Source: Comamonas sp. GB3 AK4-5
Lineage (GTDB): Bacteria > Pseudomonadota > Gammaproteobacteria > Burkholderiales > Burkholderiaceae_C
DNA: 64,000 nt
Direction: 5' to 3'
Assembly (NCBI RefSeq): GCF_041320665.1
Contig: NZ_CP166730.1
Span: 4,154,001-4,218,000 of the forward strand
Positions within the stretch are counted from its first letter, which is position 1. Each line of letters opens with the position of its first letter. This document shows positions 17,699 to 25,614 of this stretch, piece by piece. Both the position numbers and the translations under genes were made by a program. The notes under the pieces were generated by a model, which worked only from the letters and a program-made list of their open reading frames with translations, did not search any database and was not told where the DNA came from.

Positions 17699-18175
17699 TC
17701 AAAGTCTCCTGAGCAAGAGCCCCAAGAACGCCAGATGGACGAACTGCAAGCTGGTGTTGAGCCAACGCTCGCAGTTTTTCCATAACCTTCTGTTCTTCTC
17801 CAGCCAGGCGAAGCTGCGCTCCACTACCCAGCGCTTGGGCATGACCTTAAAGCTGTGCATCTCGCTCCTCTTGGCGATTTGCACCGTCACGTGCTCGCCC
17901 AGAATCTCTTGTACGCCCTGCGCAAAGGGCTGGCCCACGTAGCCGCTGTCGCACAGCACGCCTTGCACTCGCCCCAACGTCCGCTTACAGCGCTGCAGGG
18001 CCTGCAGGGCACCTTTGCGGTCCGTTACCTCGGCCGTGGTCACCGCAATGGCATGTGGCAGCCCCTGCGTGTCCACCGCAATGTGGCGCTTGATCCCACA
18101 GACCTTCTTGCCCGCGTCATAGCCCTTCAGCCCCGCCGTGTCCGTGTTCTTCACGCTCTGCGCGTCCACAATCAA
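17699..18175 (-). pseudogene. IS5/IS427-type transposase, C-terminal DDE frame (OrfB)
   Basis: 158 codons encoding the DDE catalytic part: IVDAQSVKNTDTAG and GYDAGKKVCGIKRHIAVDTQG carry the first Asp, LCDSGYVGQPF the second. RWVVERSFAWLEKNRRLWKN contains the terminal Glu of the Y(2)R(3)E(6)K-like region. It is one base out of frame with OrfA, the junction being seven As on the minus strand (18228-18234). With six As the two would form a single transposase of about 263 residues. Whether this is inactivation or slippage-based expression cannot be decided from sequence. Confidence 0.75.
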
Positions 18176-18491
18176 GAACGCGCTGCATGCGTTGCGCCCC
18201 AGTTTCTCGCGGGCCGCGCCAACCTGATTTTTTTAAAGCCTGCTCCAGCAGGCTGCCTTCCTCGCGGGGCTCGCTCCAGATCGCCCAGTACGAATGCACC
18301 GTGCGCCACTTGGGAAAGTCGCTGGGCAGCGCTCGCCACTGGCAGCCCGTGCGCAGCAGATACAGCACGGCGCAGAACACCTCGTAAAGCTCCACCTTGC
18401 GTGGGGCCGTCCTTTTGCGCGCACTCTCCAGCATTGGCCGGATCACTTCGAACTGCTCGCGCTTGATATCGCTGGGGTAGCCTTTTCTCAT
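18117..18491 (-). pseudogene. IS5/IS427-type transposase, N-terminal frame (OrfA, DUF4096)
   Basis: The first ~85 of 124 codons are the DUF4096 DNA-binding part: MRKGYPSDIKREQFEVIRPM, ELYEVFCAVLYLLRTGCQWR and LPSDFPKWRTVHSYW. After the A7 tract at 18228-18234 the frame reads out-of-frame sequence until a stop at 18117. The catalytic half follows in the +1 frame. OrfA alone would not be catalytic. Confidence 0.75.
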
Positions 18492-18535
18492 CCTGCGAGC
18501 TTCTCACATCTGGCGAGACTTTGAACACGTTCTTA

Positions 18536-19137
18536 CAGCGCTCCGCTCGAACAGCCGCGGCAAGTCAGTCTACGAAGCATGGCTGTCCTACGGCAGCCAT
18601 GCGGCCCTGTGTGCTGTGCGCCGCAGGCGTGTATAGAAGGGGAATAACCGCAGCGCGAGCAGCGTGACGAAGCATCAGGTGTTTATGGCTTGGAGATAAA
18701 GTTCGTCAACGGCACAGCCTACGCAGGGCAGGTATCCGGTTCCCGCCTTCCCCTTTTGCCCATGGCTCGGCGCGCAGAGCCCGGGGCGGGCAGCTGTGCC
18801 GCAGGACACAGCTGCTTCGTGGTCAAGCTTGCCGCAGCATGTTTGAGCAGAGCGGCCGCGCCGCGAGTTCTGTGGCGTCGCCCAGGGATCGAGCACCGAG
18901 CTTGCCCGGAGCGAAGCGCAGGGACATGGGCAGCAGGGACGGCTTCTTTTGCTTCCGTTTTCTTGAGCGTTCAAGAAAATGAAGTCGCCTGCCTGGGCGA
19001 GACCCGGCCTCGGCACGTCATATCCGCGCAGCAGCGCAATTCGGAGTGAAGCTTCATCTGAGGCATGTAGCTAATCAGGGCTTTTTACTTTCAAACCTCG
19101 CACAGGAGCGCTATAGGCGCTCCTTTTTTCACAGCCT
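18536..19137. other. Gene-free region right of the IS, possible dispersed-repeat remnant
   Basis: 602 bp without a supported gene; open frames on both strands have cysteine- and proline-rich, non-protein-like translations. It includes a hairpin-forming stretch around 18940-18985 (CTTCCGTTTTCTTGA against TCAAGAAAATGAAG) and ends with a plus-strand terminator at 19105-19129 that has no obvious gene upstream. A small RNA transcribed rightward is possible but unsupported. Confidence 0.4.
19105..19129 (+). terminator. Intrinsic terminator without an obvious upstream gene
   Basis: GGAGCGC (19105-19111) pairs with GCGCTCC (19117-19123), loop TATAG, followed by six Ts. No plus-strand gene lies within the previous 600 bp, so it either ends an unannotated transcript or protects the convergent MOSC gene. 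Confidence 0.75.
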
Positions 19138-20070
19138 TCAATCAAACGCTAGCTCACCTGCCACGGGCTGACCCACGGTCAAGATCAGCCCTGCCCCCTG
19201 GGTAACGATAGCATTCATGCCAAAGGTGATGGCGCCACCCACACGCGCGTCGGCGCGGTAGCCGGCCAGGGTCTGGCTGACATGGGTGCTGCGCTGCGCC
19301 GTGGCCGGGTCGATGTCGGGAATCGGGCAGCGCGTGCAAGGCTTGACCGGACGCAGCGTGGCCACGCCCGCCGCCGTGCCGATGTGCAGCTGGGCCAGAT
19401 GGTCTTCCTCATGCGCTTCCAACCCCGCCAGCACCACATTGGCGCGAAAGCGCAGCAGCTCCACATGCGGGCCGCCAGCCGCCTGGACACGCGCAGCCAG
19501 CTCGCTGCCTGCGGCCTCGGTGGCCAGCAGCAGCGGGTAGCCGTCGGAAAAATAGGTGCTGGCCGCGTCCTCTCCCGTCCACTTGCGGCTGCAGGGCCGC
19601 GTGCTGCGGCGGTCAAAGCGCACCAGGCGGCAAGGCGTACCCAGAAAGGCCGTCAACCACTGTGCCGCCGCATCCCCCTGATCCCAGGCGCTCACCTGGT
19701 CATCCCACACCTCCACCAAGCAGGGCAAGGCTTCAGCCGGGGGCTGCACCACCAGACGCTCGCAGTCCGGCGCCGTCAACGCCAGCACCATGTCGGTGGA
19801 TGCACCGACTTCCAGCAGCTGCGGGCGGATCAAGGCCATGCGCGGGTGGCTGCGCTGGGTCAAGAAAACACCTTGCGGGTCCACCACCATCCATTCACGG
19901 TCATGGGCCAGGCCGGTAGCGTCCAGGCGCACCGTATCCACGGCCACACCGGCGCAGGATTTCACAGGAAACACCCAGAGCTGGGCGATATGCCCCTGCA
20001 CATCGGCAGCGTTGGCAAAGCCGTCCCAAGCGGGGTGGACGGAGGCGGGAATGGCGGCGGAAGTGGTCAT
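19138..20070 (-). CDS. MOSC domain protein (YcbX-like)
   Basis: 310 residues. The N-terminal beta-barrel domain begins IAQLWVFPVKSCAG (about 28-41) and includes HDREWMVVDPQG. The C-terminal MOSC domain contains the conserved cysteine region KPCTRCPIPDIDP. MOSC proteins such as YcbX carry molybdenum cofactor and reduce N-hydroxylated compounds; the cysteine is the expected Mo ligand. ATG 20070 starts the family-like N-terminus; an upstream start at 20208 would cross the divergent promoter of the hydroxylase gene. Reaction assignment is by family, moderate certainty. Confidence 0.8.
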   Translation of the reverse strand: MTTSAAIPASVHPAWDGFANAADVQGHIAQLWVFPVKSCAGVAVDTVRLDATGLAHDREWMVVDPQGVFLTQRSHPRMALIRPQLLEVGASTDMVLALTAPDCERLVVQPPAEALPCLVEVWDDQVSAWDQGDAAAQWLTAFLGTPCRLVRFDRRSTRPCSRKWTGEDAASTYFSDGYPLLLATEAAGSELAARVQAAGGPHVELLRFRANVVLAGLEAHEEDHLAQLHIGTAAGVATLRPVKPCTRCPIPDIDPATAQRSTHVSQTLAGYRADARVGGAITFGMNAIVTQGAGLILTVGQPVAGELAFD

Positions 20071-20142
20071 GCAAAGGCTTTCTTTCTCGGTCGCCAGCGA
20101 TTGGAACATGGCCCGCGCTTTCGAGCGTGCTGGCGCGCCTCC

Positions 20143-20148
20143 TACAAT
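20143..20148 (+). promoter_or_regulatory. -10 element of the UbiH-like gene (candidate leaderless promoter)
   Basis: TACAAT ends 7 nt before the ATG at 20156, with no Shine-Dalgarno sequence. Confidence 0.45.
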
Positions 20149-20155
20149 GCAGGCC

Positions 20156-21274
20156 ATGGCGCAAACCTTTGACGTATGTATCCGTGGGGCCGGCATTGTG
20201 GGCCGCACCCTGGCCCTGCTTTTGGCCCGCGAGCGACTGCGCGTGGCCCTGGTCGCAAGCCCGCAAGCCGCTGATGTGCCGCGCGATGTGCGCGCCTACG
20301 CGCTCAACACCGGCTCCAAGCAACTGCTGGAGTCGCTGCGCGTCTGGCCCGATCCCGACCACGCCACGGCCCTGCGCCACATGGAAGTGTTTGGCGACGA
20401 AGGCGGCTGCGTGCACTTTGATGCCGGCGCCCAGGCCGTGGAAGCCCTGGGCTGGATTGTGGATGTGCCCGCACTGGAAAACCGCTTGAGTGAAGCCGTG
20501 CGCTACCAGCCCCTGGTGGAAGTGGTGGCCAGCCCGGTGGACGCCCCGCTCACAGCCATCTGCGAAGGCCGGGCCAGCAGCACGCGCAGCGAGTTCGGCG
20601 TGGAATTCGACACCACCCCCTATCCCCAGCATGCCCTGGCCACCCGCCTGACTTGCGAGCACCCGCACGGCCAGGTGGCACGGCAGTGGTTCAGCGCCGA
20701 CGGCATTCTGGCCTTTTTGCCCCTGGATGGCCCCGAGGGCCGCAGCGTGGCCGTGGTCTGGTCCACCGTCCCCGAACAGGCCCAGCAATGGAAAGAGGCC
20801 GAACCCGAGGCCTTTGCCAGCAAGCTGCAGGAACTCAGCCACTACGCCCTGGGCACGCTTGCGCTGCAAGGCCCGCGCCTGAGCTGGCCGCTGCAGCAGG
20901 CCGTGGCCCAGCGCTGGTGTGGCCAGCGACCCGATGGCAGCGGCCACTGGGTGCTGGCCGGCGATGCCGCCCACAATGTCCACCCCCTGGCCGGTCAGGG
21001 CCTGAACCTGGGCCTGGCCGATGTGCAGGCCCTGGCACGCATTCTGCAAGCCCGTGACAGCTGGCGCAGCACCGGCGATGTGAAGCTGCTGCGCCAGTAC
21101 GAACGCGAGCGCAAGGCCGGCCTGGCTCCCATGGGCCTAGCCATGGATGGGCTGCAACAGCTGTTCAGCCGCCCCGAGGCGCCGCTGCAGGCCTTGCGCA
21201 ACTGGGGCATGCTGGCCTTTGAACGCAGCGGACCGCTGAAGGATTGGATGGCCCGCCAGGCCATGGGCCTGTAG
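20156..21274 (+). CDS. FAD-dependent monooxygenase, UbiH/UbiF/VisC family
   Basis: 372 residues. The N-terminal FAD-binding motif GAGIVG is at 11-16, the DVRAYALNTGS segment at about 42-52. The second FAD motif GDAAHNVHPLAGQGLNLGLAD begins near 269. This is the signature of aromatic hydroxylases of ubiquinone synthesis, where three homologues hydroxylate different ring carbons. Ring position cannot be assigned, so no symbol is given. It is followed after 100 bp by dsbC on the same strand. A start one codon group earlier (20147) is unlikely because it lies inside the -10 element. Confidence 0.8.
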   Translation: MAQTFDVCIRGAGIVGRTLALLLARERLRVALVASPQAADVPRDVRAYALNTGSKQLLESLRVWPDPDHATALRHMEVFGDEGGCVHFDAGAQAVEALGWIVDVPALENRLSEAVRYQPLVEVVASPVDAPLTAICEGRASSTRSEFGVEFDTTPYPQHALATRLTCEHPHGQVARQWFSADGILAFLPLDGPEGRSVAVVWSTVPEQAQQWKEAEPEAFASKLQELSHYALGTLALQGPRLSWPLQQAVAQRWCGQRPDGSGHWVLAGDAAHNVHPLAGQGLNLGLADVQALARILQARDSWRSTGDVKLLRQYERERKAGLAPMGLAMDGLQQLFSRPEAPLQALRNWGMLAFERSGPLKDWMARQAMGL

Positions 21275-21374
21275 GCCCTCCCACAAGCAGCACAGCGCCC
21301 GGGCGCGATCCCGGGAACCTTTGCCGCTGTCCGCCCCCTAAGTTCCAGTTTTTGCTTTTTTAACGGTTGTATTC

Positions 21375-22088
21375 ATGAAACTGATTTCCTCCGCCCTGCT
21401 GGCCGCCGCCGCACTCACTTTCGGCTTCGCTGCGCATGCCCAGGATGCCAATCTGAAGAAGACCCTGATCGAGCGCATTCCGCAGCTGGAAAAGATCGAC
21501 GAAATCCGCAGCACCCCCATGCCCGGGCTGTACGAGGTGCGCGTGGGCACCGACCTGTTCTATTCCGACGCCAAGGGCAACTACCTGATCCAGGGCGAGC
21601 TGATCGACACCAAGGCCCGCCGCAATCTGACCGAGGACCGCATCACCAAGCTGACCGAGGTGCAGTTCAAGGATCTGCCGCTGCAGGACGCCATCACCAT
21701 CGTCCACGGCAAGGGCGAGCGCAAGATAGCCGTGTTTGAAGACCCGAACTGCGGCTATTGCAAGCGCTTTGAAAAAGACATGCAAAAGGTGGACAACGTC
21801 ACCGTCTACCTGTTTCTCTACCCCATCCTGAGCCCGGATTCTGCCGAGAAGTCGCGCAACATCTGGTGCGCCAAGGACAAGGCAGCTGCCTGGCATGACA
21901 TGATGCTGCGCGACAAGGCCCCGGCCTCGGTCAGCTGCGATGTGACCGCCCTGCAGCGCAACCTGGCCCTGGGTAAAAAGCACAAGATCACCGGCACCCC
22001 CACCTTGATCTTTGAAGACAACAGCCGCGTGCCCGGCGCCATTTCCTCCGCCGAGGTGGAAAAACACCTGAACGCAGCCAAGCGCTGA
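21375..22088 (+). CDS. dsbC: Thiol:disulfide interchange protein DsbC
   Basis: 237 residues. A signal peptide ends at about AHA-23. A DsbC/G dimerisation domain occupies ~25-90 (MPGLYEVRVGTDLFYSDAKG). The thioredoxin-fold catalytic domain follows with the CGYC redox motif (cysteines 126 and 129) and a cis-proline in GTPT. It acts in the periplasm as a disulfide isomerase kept reduced by DsbD. Usual length. A GC-rich hairpin (22097-22121) follows the gene. Confidence 0.92.
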   Translation: MKLISSALLAAAALTFGFAAHAQDANLKKTLIERIPQLEKIDEIRSTPMPGLYEVRVGTDLFYSDAKGNYLIQGELIDTKARRNLTEDRITKLTEVQFKDLPLQDAITIVHGKGERKIAVFEDPNCGYCKRFEKDMQKVDNVTVYLFLYPILSPDSAEKSRNIWCAKDKAAAWHDMMLRDKAPASVSCDVTALQRNLALGKKHKITGTPTLIFEDNSRVPGAISSAEVEKHLNAAKR

Positions 22089-22096
22089 TATCCACC

Positions 22097-22121
22097 GGGG
22101 CCTGCCAGAACTGCAGGCCCC
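22097..22121 (+). terminator. Hairpin after dsbC, weak terminator
   Basis: GGGGCCTGC (22097-22105) pairs with GCAGGCCCC (22113-22121), followed by an interrupted T tract (TGTTCTTTG). Confidence 0.5.
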
Positions 22122-22181
22122 TGTTCTTTGTGCGGCGTGGCCGCTGTGGCACGCTGCAAACCTTGTTGCACCACTGCCGCC

Positions 22182-24122
22182 ATGCCCACACCACAATCCA
22201 AGCACAACCCCAGCCCCACCCGCTCTGCTGCCGAATCCGCAGCACTGCCAATCAAGGCCGCGGCCTCCGGCACCGCCTTGGCCGGTGCGCCCCACGCCCC
22301 GCTGCACTATCGGGTGGAGCCGCTGGACCTGCATGCCCATTTGTTCGCCGTGCGCCTGCGCATTGCCGCGCCCCAGGCGGGCCAGCAGCTGTCGCTGCCG
22401 GTGTGGATTCCGGGCAGCTATCTGGTGCGCGAATTCGCCAAAAACCTGCAGGGGCTGACGGCCAAGCAAGGCCGCAAGACCATCGCCGTGCAGCAACTGG
22501 ACAAGCAGCGCTGGCAACTCGACTGCCAGGCCGACCAGCCGGTGGAGCTGCAGTGGCAGGTCTGCGCCTACGACCACTCGGTGCGCACGGCCTGGCTGGA
22601 CCCGCAACGTGGTTTTTTCAACGGCACCAGCCTGCTGCTGCGCGTGCATGGCCAGGAGCGTGCCCCGCATGCACTGGAAATCGCCCGCAGCGCCGCCACC
22701 CAGGACTGGCAACTGGCCACGGGCCTGACAGCCCATGCCGTGGATGCCCAGGGCTTTGGCCATTACCTGGCTGCCGACTATGACGAGCTGGTGGACTGCC
22801 CGGTGGAAATGGGGCACTTTTGGAGCGGCCATTTCACCGCCTGCGGCGTGCCCCATCGCTTTGTGGTGGCCGGCGCGCCCGCCAGCTTTGACGGCGAACG
22901 CCTGCTGCGCGACACCAAGACCATTTGCGAAGAGGAAATCCGCTTCTGGCATGGCAAGGGCAAAAAGCCTCCCCACCGCAGCTATGTCTTCATGCTCAAC
23001 GCCACCGACGACAACTACGGTGGCCTGGAGCACCGCAACTCCACGGCCCTGATCTGCGGCCGCCGCGACCTACCCCAGCGCAGCGGCTGGGGTAGCGACA
23101 AGGGCAATGACAAACAATCCGATGGCTATACCCAGCTGCTGGGCCTGATCAGCCACGAGTACTTTCACACCTGGAGCGTCAAGCGCCTGCGCCCGGCCGA
23201 GTTCGCGCGCTACGACTACGACGCCGAAAACTACACCCAGCTGCTGTGGTTTTTTGAAGGTTTCACCAGCTACTACGACGACCTGCTGCTCCGCCGCGCC
23301 GGCCTGATCGACAACGCCCAGTACCTGGCCCTGCTGACCAAGACCATCAACCAGGTGCAGCAAACCCCGGGCCGCAAGGTGCAAAGCGTGGCCCAGTCGA
23401 GCTGGGATGCCTGGGTCAAGTACTACCGCCAGGACGAGAACACCGCCAACGCCACCGTCAGCTACTACACCAAGGGCGCCTTGGTGGCCCTGTGCCTGGA
23501 CCTGGCGCTGCGCCGCGAAGGCCGTACCACGCTGGACCATGTGATGCGCGGCCTGTGGGCGCATTGCCATGGCGGCCCCATGAGCGAAGCCCATGTGCTG
23601 AGCGTGCTGGAAAGCCTGTCCGGCCGCAGCTGGCAGACCGAGCTTACGCAATGGGTGCACGGCAAGGACGAGCTGCCACTGGCCGAGCTGCTGGCCGCCC
23701 ATGGCGTGAGCTTGCTGCCCGACCGTCCCGCCCTGGCCCAGCAACTGGGCCTGCGTGTGCAGGACGGCCACAGCGTGCAAATCAAGCTGGTGCTGCGCGG
23801 CGGCGCGGCCGAGCGCGCCGGCTTCATGGCCGGGGACGAGTGGCTGGGCCTGGAGCGTGACAACCAGGCGGGCGGCGAAGGCTGGCGCCTGGGCAAGTTG
23901 CAGGACCTGACGCTGTATGCCCGCCCGGGCGAAACTGTCACCGCCCTGGTGGCCCGTGACCGCCGCCTGCTGCGCCTGCCGCTGCAGCTTCCTTCCACAG
24001 AAAAACCCGCTGCCAAGCGCTCCAGCAAAGCACTAGTAGCACCCAAAAGCGAAGCGCCCGCCAACGTCAAACTGACGGTGCAGGATGTGGCCGTGGCCGC
24101 CAGCTGGCTGGCTGCGCAGTAA
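22182..24122 (+). CDS. M61 family metallopeptidase (glycyl aminopeptidase-like) with PDZ domain
   Basis: 646 residues. The N-terminal beta domain has VWIPGSYLVREFAKNLQ, characteristic of the family. The zinc motif HEYFHTW lies at 325-331, and the third ligand glutamate is probably in WFFEGFTSYYDD ~25 residues later. A PDZ domain is at about 520-600 (GGAAERAGFMAGDEWLGLE). Family members cleave N-terminal Gly/Ala residues. No signal peptide is seen. The ATG at 22182 is favoured over 22128, which would add a cysteine-rich stretch. The TAA stop coincides with the left flank of the mini-element at 24123-24244. Confidence 0.8.
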   Translation: MPTPQSKHNPSPTRSAAESAALPIKAAASGTALAGAPHAPLHYRVEPLDLHAHLFAVRLRIAAPQAGQQLSLPVWIPGSYLVREFAKNLQGLTAKQGRKTIAVQQLDKQRWQLDCQADQPVELQWQVCAYDHSVRTAWLDPQRGFFNGTSLLLRVHGQERAPHALEIARSAATQDWQLATGLTAHAVDAQGFGHYLAADYDELVDCPVEMGHFWSGHFTACGVPHRFVVAGAPASFDGERLLRDTKTICEEEIRFWHGKGKKPPHRSYVFMLNATDDNYGGLEHRNSTALICGRRDLPQRSGWGSDKGNDKQSDGYTQLLGLISHEYFHTWSVKRLRPAEFARYDYDAENYTQLLWFFEGFTSYYDDLLLRRAGLIDNAQYLALLTKTINQVQQTPGRKVQSVAQSSWDAWVKYYRQDENTANATVSYYTKGALVALCLDLALRREGRTTLDHVMRGLWAHCHGGPMSEAHVLSVLESLSGRSWQTELTQWVHGKDELPLAELLAAHGVSLLPDRPALAQQLGLRVQDGHSVQIKLVLRGGAAERAGFMAGDEWLGLERDNQAGGEGWRLGKLQDLTLYARPGETVTALVARDRRLLRLPLQLPSTEKPAAKRSSKALVAPKSEAPANVKLTVQDVAVAASWLAAQ

Positions 24123-24244
24123 GAGCTGCTAACACGCCCCAGCAAACCGTAGGTTTGCGGTCGAGACGAGGCGTGAGGCCGTAGGCAGTACACCTAGTAC
24201 GACAAGGCCGAGCAACGACGTATCGAGGGTTGTGTTAGCGGCTC
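24123..24244. mobile_element. 122-bp inverted-repeat mini-element flanked by TAA
   Basis: The ends GAGCTGCTAACAC (24123-24135) and, inverted, GAGCCGCTAACAC (24232-24244) match at 12 of 13 positions. TAA flanks both sides (24120-24122, which is the stop codon of the M61 gene, and 24245-24247). The internal part (CAGTACACCTAGTACGACAAG and neighbours) looks like a known kind of dispersed Burkholderiales repeat. Non-coding. Confidence 0.65.
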
Positions 24245-24321
24245 TAAAGGGATGCGGCCAGGCCCAGGGTCTGGCCGTAGGTGACAGTACGGACCGGCGG
24301 CTTGGTTATAGTTTCCCTGTG

Positions 24322-24337
24322 TAAGAACGTGTTCTAA
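24322..24337 (+). repeat. Short TAA-bounded IS-end-like motif
   Basis: TAA, then GAACGTGTTC (the outer ten bases of the IS right terminal repeat), then TAA. It lies 30 bp before the enoyl-CoA hydratase start. Confidence 0.5.
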
Positions 24338-24367
24338 GCATCCATAACCACATCTCCGGAGATAGCC

Positions 24368-25147
24368 TTGGCCTACGAAAACATTGAAGTCCGCGTTGAA
24401 GCCGACAAAGTCGGCGTCATCACCCTGAACCGCCCCAAGCAGCTCAACGCCCTGAATGACCAGCTGATGGACGAGCTGGGCGCAGCGCTCAAGGCCCTCG
24501 AAGCGGACGAGAAGATCGGCTGCATGGTCATCACCGGCAGCGAAAAAGCCTTTGCCGCCGGCGCCGACATCAGCGTCATGGCCAAGTTCAGCTTTGCCGA
24601 CGCCTACCGCGGTGACTTCATCACCCGCAACTGGGAAACCATTCGCTCCATCCGCAAGCCCGTGATTGCCGCCGTCAGCGGCTTTGCCCTGGGCGGTGGC
24701 TGCGAGCTGGCCATGATGTGCGACTTCATCATCGCCGCCGACAACGCCCGGTTCGGCCAGCCCGAGATCAAGCTGGGCGTGATCCCCGGCGCCGGTGGCA
24801 CGCAGCGCCTGCCCCGCGCCATCGGCAAGGCCAAGGCCATGGACATGTGCCTGACGGCCCGCATGATGGACGCCACCGAGGCCGAGCGCAGCGGCCTGGT
24901 CAGCCGCGTGGTGCCCCTGGACAAGCTGATGGACGAAACCCTGGCCGCCGCCATCACCATCAGCGGCTTCTCGCAAATCACCGTGATGGCCGCCAAGGAG
25001 GCCGTGAACCGCGCCTACGAAGGCCAGCTGTCCGACGGCCTGATGTTCGAGCGTCGCCTGTTCCATTCCCTGTTCGCCACCCAGGACCAAAAGGAAGGCA
25101 TGGACGCCTTTCTGAACAAGCGCCCCGCACAATTTACCAACCAGTGA
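24368..25147 (+). CDS. Enoyl-CoA hydratase (crotonase family)
   Basis: 259 residues. It hydrates trans-2-enoyl-CoA in fatty-acid or related acyl-CoA catabolism. The oxyanion-hole segments AFAAGADIS (61-69) and [15 protein letters not shown] (105-119) are present, and both catalytic glutamates are in place (E113 in GGGCE, E133 in GQPEIKLG). Start codon is TTG at 24368, chosen because GGAG stands 6 nt upstream and the product starts MAYENI as usual. A short-chain hydratase is most likely; chain length cannot be told. Confidence 0.88.
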   Translation: MAYENIEVRVEADKVGVITLNRPKQLNALNDQLMDELGAALKALEADEKIGCMVITGSEKAFAAGADISVMAKFSFADAYRGDFITRNWETIRSIRKPVIAAVSGFALGGGCELAMMCDFIIAADNARFGQPEIKLGVIPGAGGTQRLPRAIGKAKAMDMCLTARMMDATEAERSGLVSRVVPLDKLMDETLAAAITISGFSQITVMAAKEAVNRAYEGQLSDGLMFERRLFHSLFATQDQKEGMDAFLNKRPAQFTNQ

Positions 25148-25156
25148 TTTTTGCGC

Positions 25157-25162
25157 TATAAT
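25157..25162 (+). promoter_or_regulatory. -10 element of the first tRNA-Met gene
   Basis: Perfect TATAAT ending 11 nt before the mature tRNA 5' end at 25174. Confidence 0.7.
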
Positions 25163-25173
25163 TCCGCTTCTTA

Positions 25174-25250
25174 GGTCGTATAGCTCAGTTGGTTAGAGCG
25201 CAGCATTCATAATGCTGATGTCGAAGGTTCAAGTCCCTCTACGACCACCA
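25174..25250 (+). tRNA. tRNA-Met (CAT), elongator, copy 1
   Basis: 77 nt including an encoded CCA. The acceptor stem GGTCGTA pairs fully with TACGACC. The D arm carries AGCTCAGTTGGTTAGAGC, the anticodon stem CAGCA/TGCTG encloses TTCATAA with anticodon CAT, and the T arm has GGTTCAAGTCC. The full 1-72 pair and lack of three G-C pairs in the anticodon stem identify an elongator. Confidence 0.95.
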
Positions 25251-25260
25251 GAACCGGAAA

Positions 25261-25294
25261 CCGCAGTGTCTGCACAAGACACTGCGGTTTTTTT
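25261..25294 (+). terminator. Terminator of tRNA-Met copy 1
   Basis: 11-bp perfect stem CCGCAGTGTCT (25261-25271) with AGACACTGCGG (25277-25287), followed by seven Ts. Confidence 0.92.
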
Positions 25295-25436
25295 ATGCCT
25301 TCGCACGGGCCTTGCGCAATGTCTCTTCAACCAGGGCTGCGCAATGGAACAGCGAAGATGCCGGCGCACAGCACGGCCCCTGCGCTGCCCCCACAAAAAC
25401 CACCGGTGTTTTGTCCAAGCACCGCTTTTTTTCCTC

Positions 25437-25442
25437 TAGAAT
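25437..25442 (+). promoter_or_regulatory. -10 element of the second tRNA-Met gene
   Basis: TAGAAT ending 11 nt before the tRNA at 25454, the same spacing as for copy 1. Confidence 0.6.
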
Positions 25443-25453
25443 CTCGCTGCTTT

Positions 25454-25530
25454 GGTCGTATAGCTCAGTTGGTTAGAGCGCAGCATTCATAATGCTGATG
25501 TCGAAGGTTCAAGTCCCTCTACGACCACCA
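25454..25530 (+). tRNA. tRNA-Met (CAT), elongator, copy 2
   Basis: Identical over 77 nt to the copy at 25174-25250, including the encoded CCA, with its own -10 and its own terminator. Confidence 0.95.
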
Positions 25531-25540
25531 CATACAAAAA

Positions 25541-25572
25541 CCGCAGTGCCTGCAAAGACACTGCGGTTTTTT
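25541..25572 (+). terminator. Terminator of tRNA-Met copy 2
   Basis: CCGCAGTG (25541-25548) pairs with CACTGCGG (25559-25566), extended by CT/AG after one mismatch, then six Ts. Closely related to the terminator of copy 1. Confidence 0.88.
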
Positions 25573-25614
25573 CTTGGGGACTGCCCAGCGACCGGGGCGG
25601 TCTTGCGACGGTGC

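Larger units (their letters stand above)
17691..18532 (-). mobile_element. IS5-family insertion sequence, IS427-like group
   Basis: 842 bp. The ends GAGCGTGTTCAAAGTCTC (left) and, inverted, GAACGTGTTCAAAGTCTC (right) differ at one position. The left flank TAA is shared with the adjacent mini-element; the right flank reads TTA, so no exact target duplication brackets this copy. It encodes a DUF4096-type N-terminal frame and a DDE frame on the minus strand, as in the IS427 group. Confidence 0.8.

Noticed and set aside
17691..18532. Exact target duplication around the IS
   Set aside because: Left flank is TAA and right flank TTA; both fit TNA but they are not identical, so no duplication is claimed.
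18536..19137. Possible prophage or genomic island next to the IS
   Set aside because: No integrase, phage structural gene, or tRNA attachment duplicate; only a gene-poor 600-bp stretch.
25174..25250. Initiator tRNA-fMet
   Set aside because: First base pair 1-72 is intact and the anticodon stem lacks three consecutive G-C pairs, so it is an elongator.
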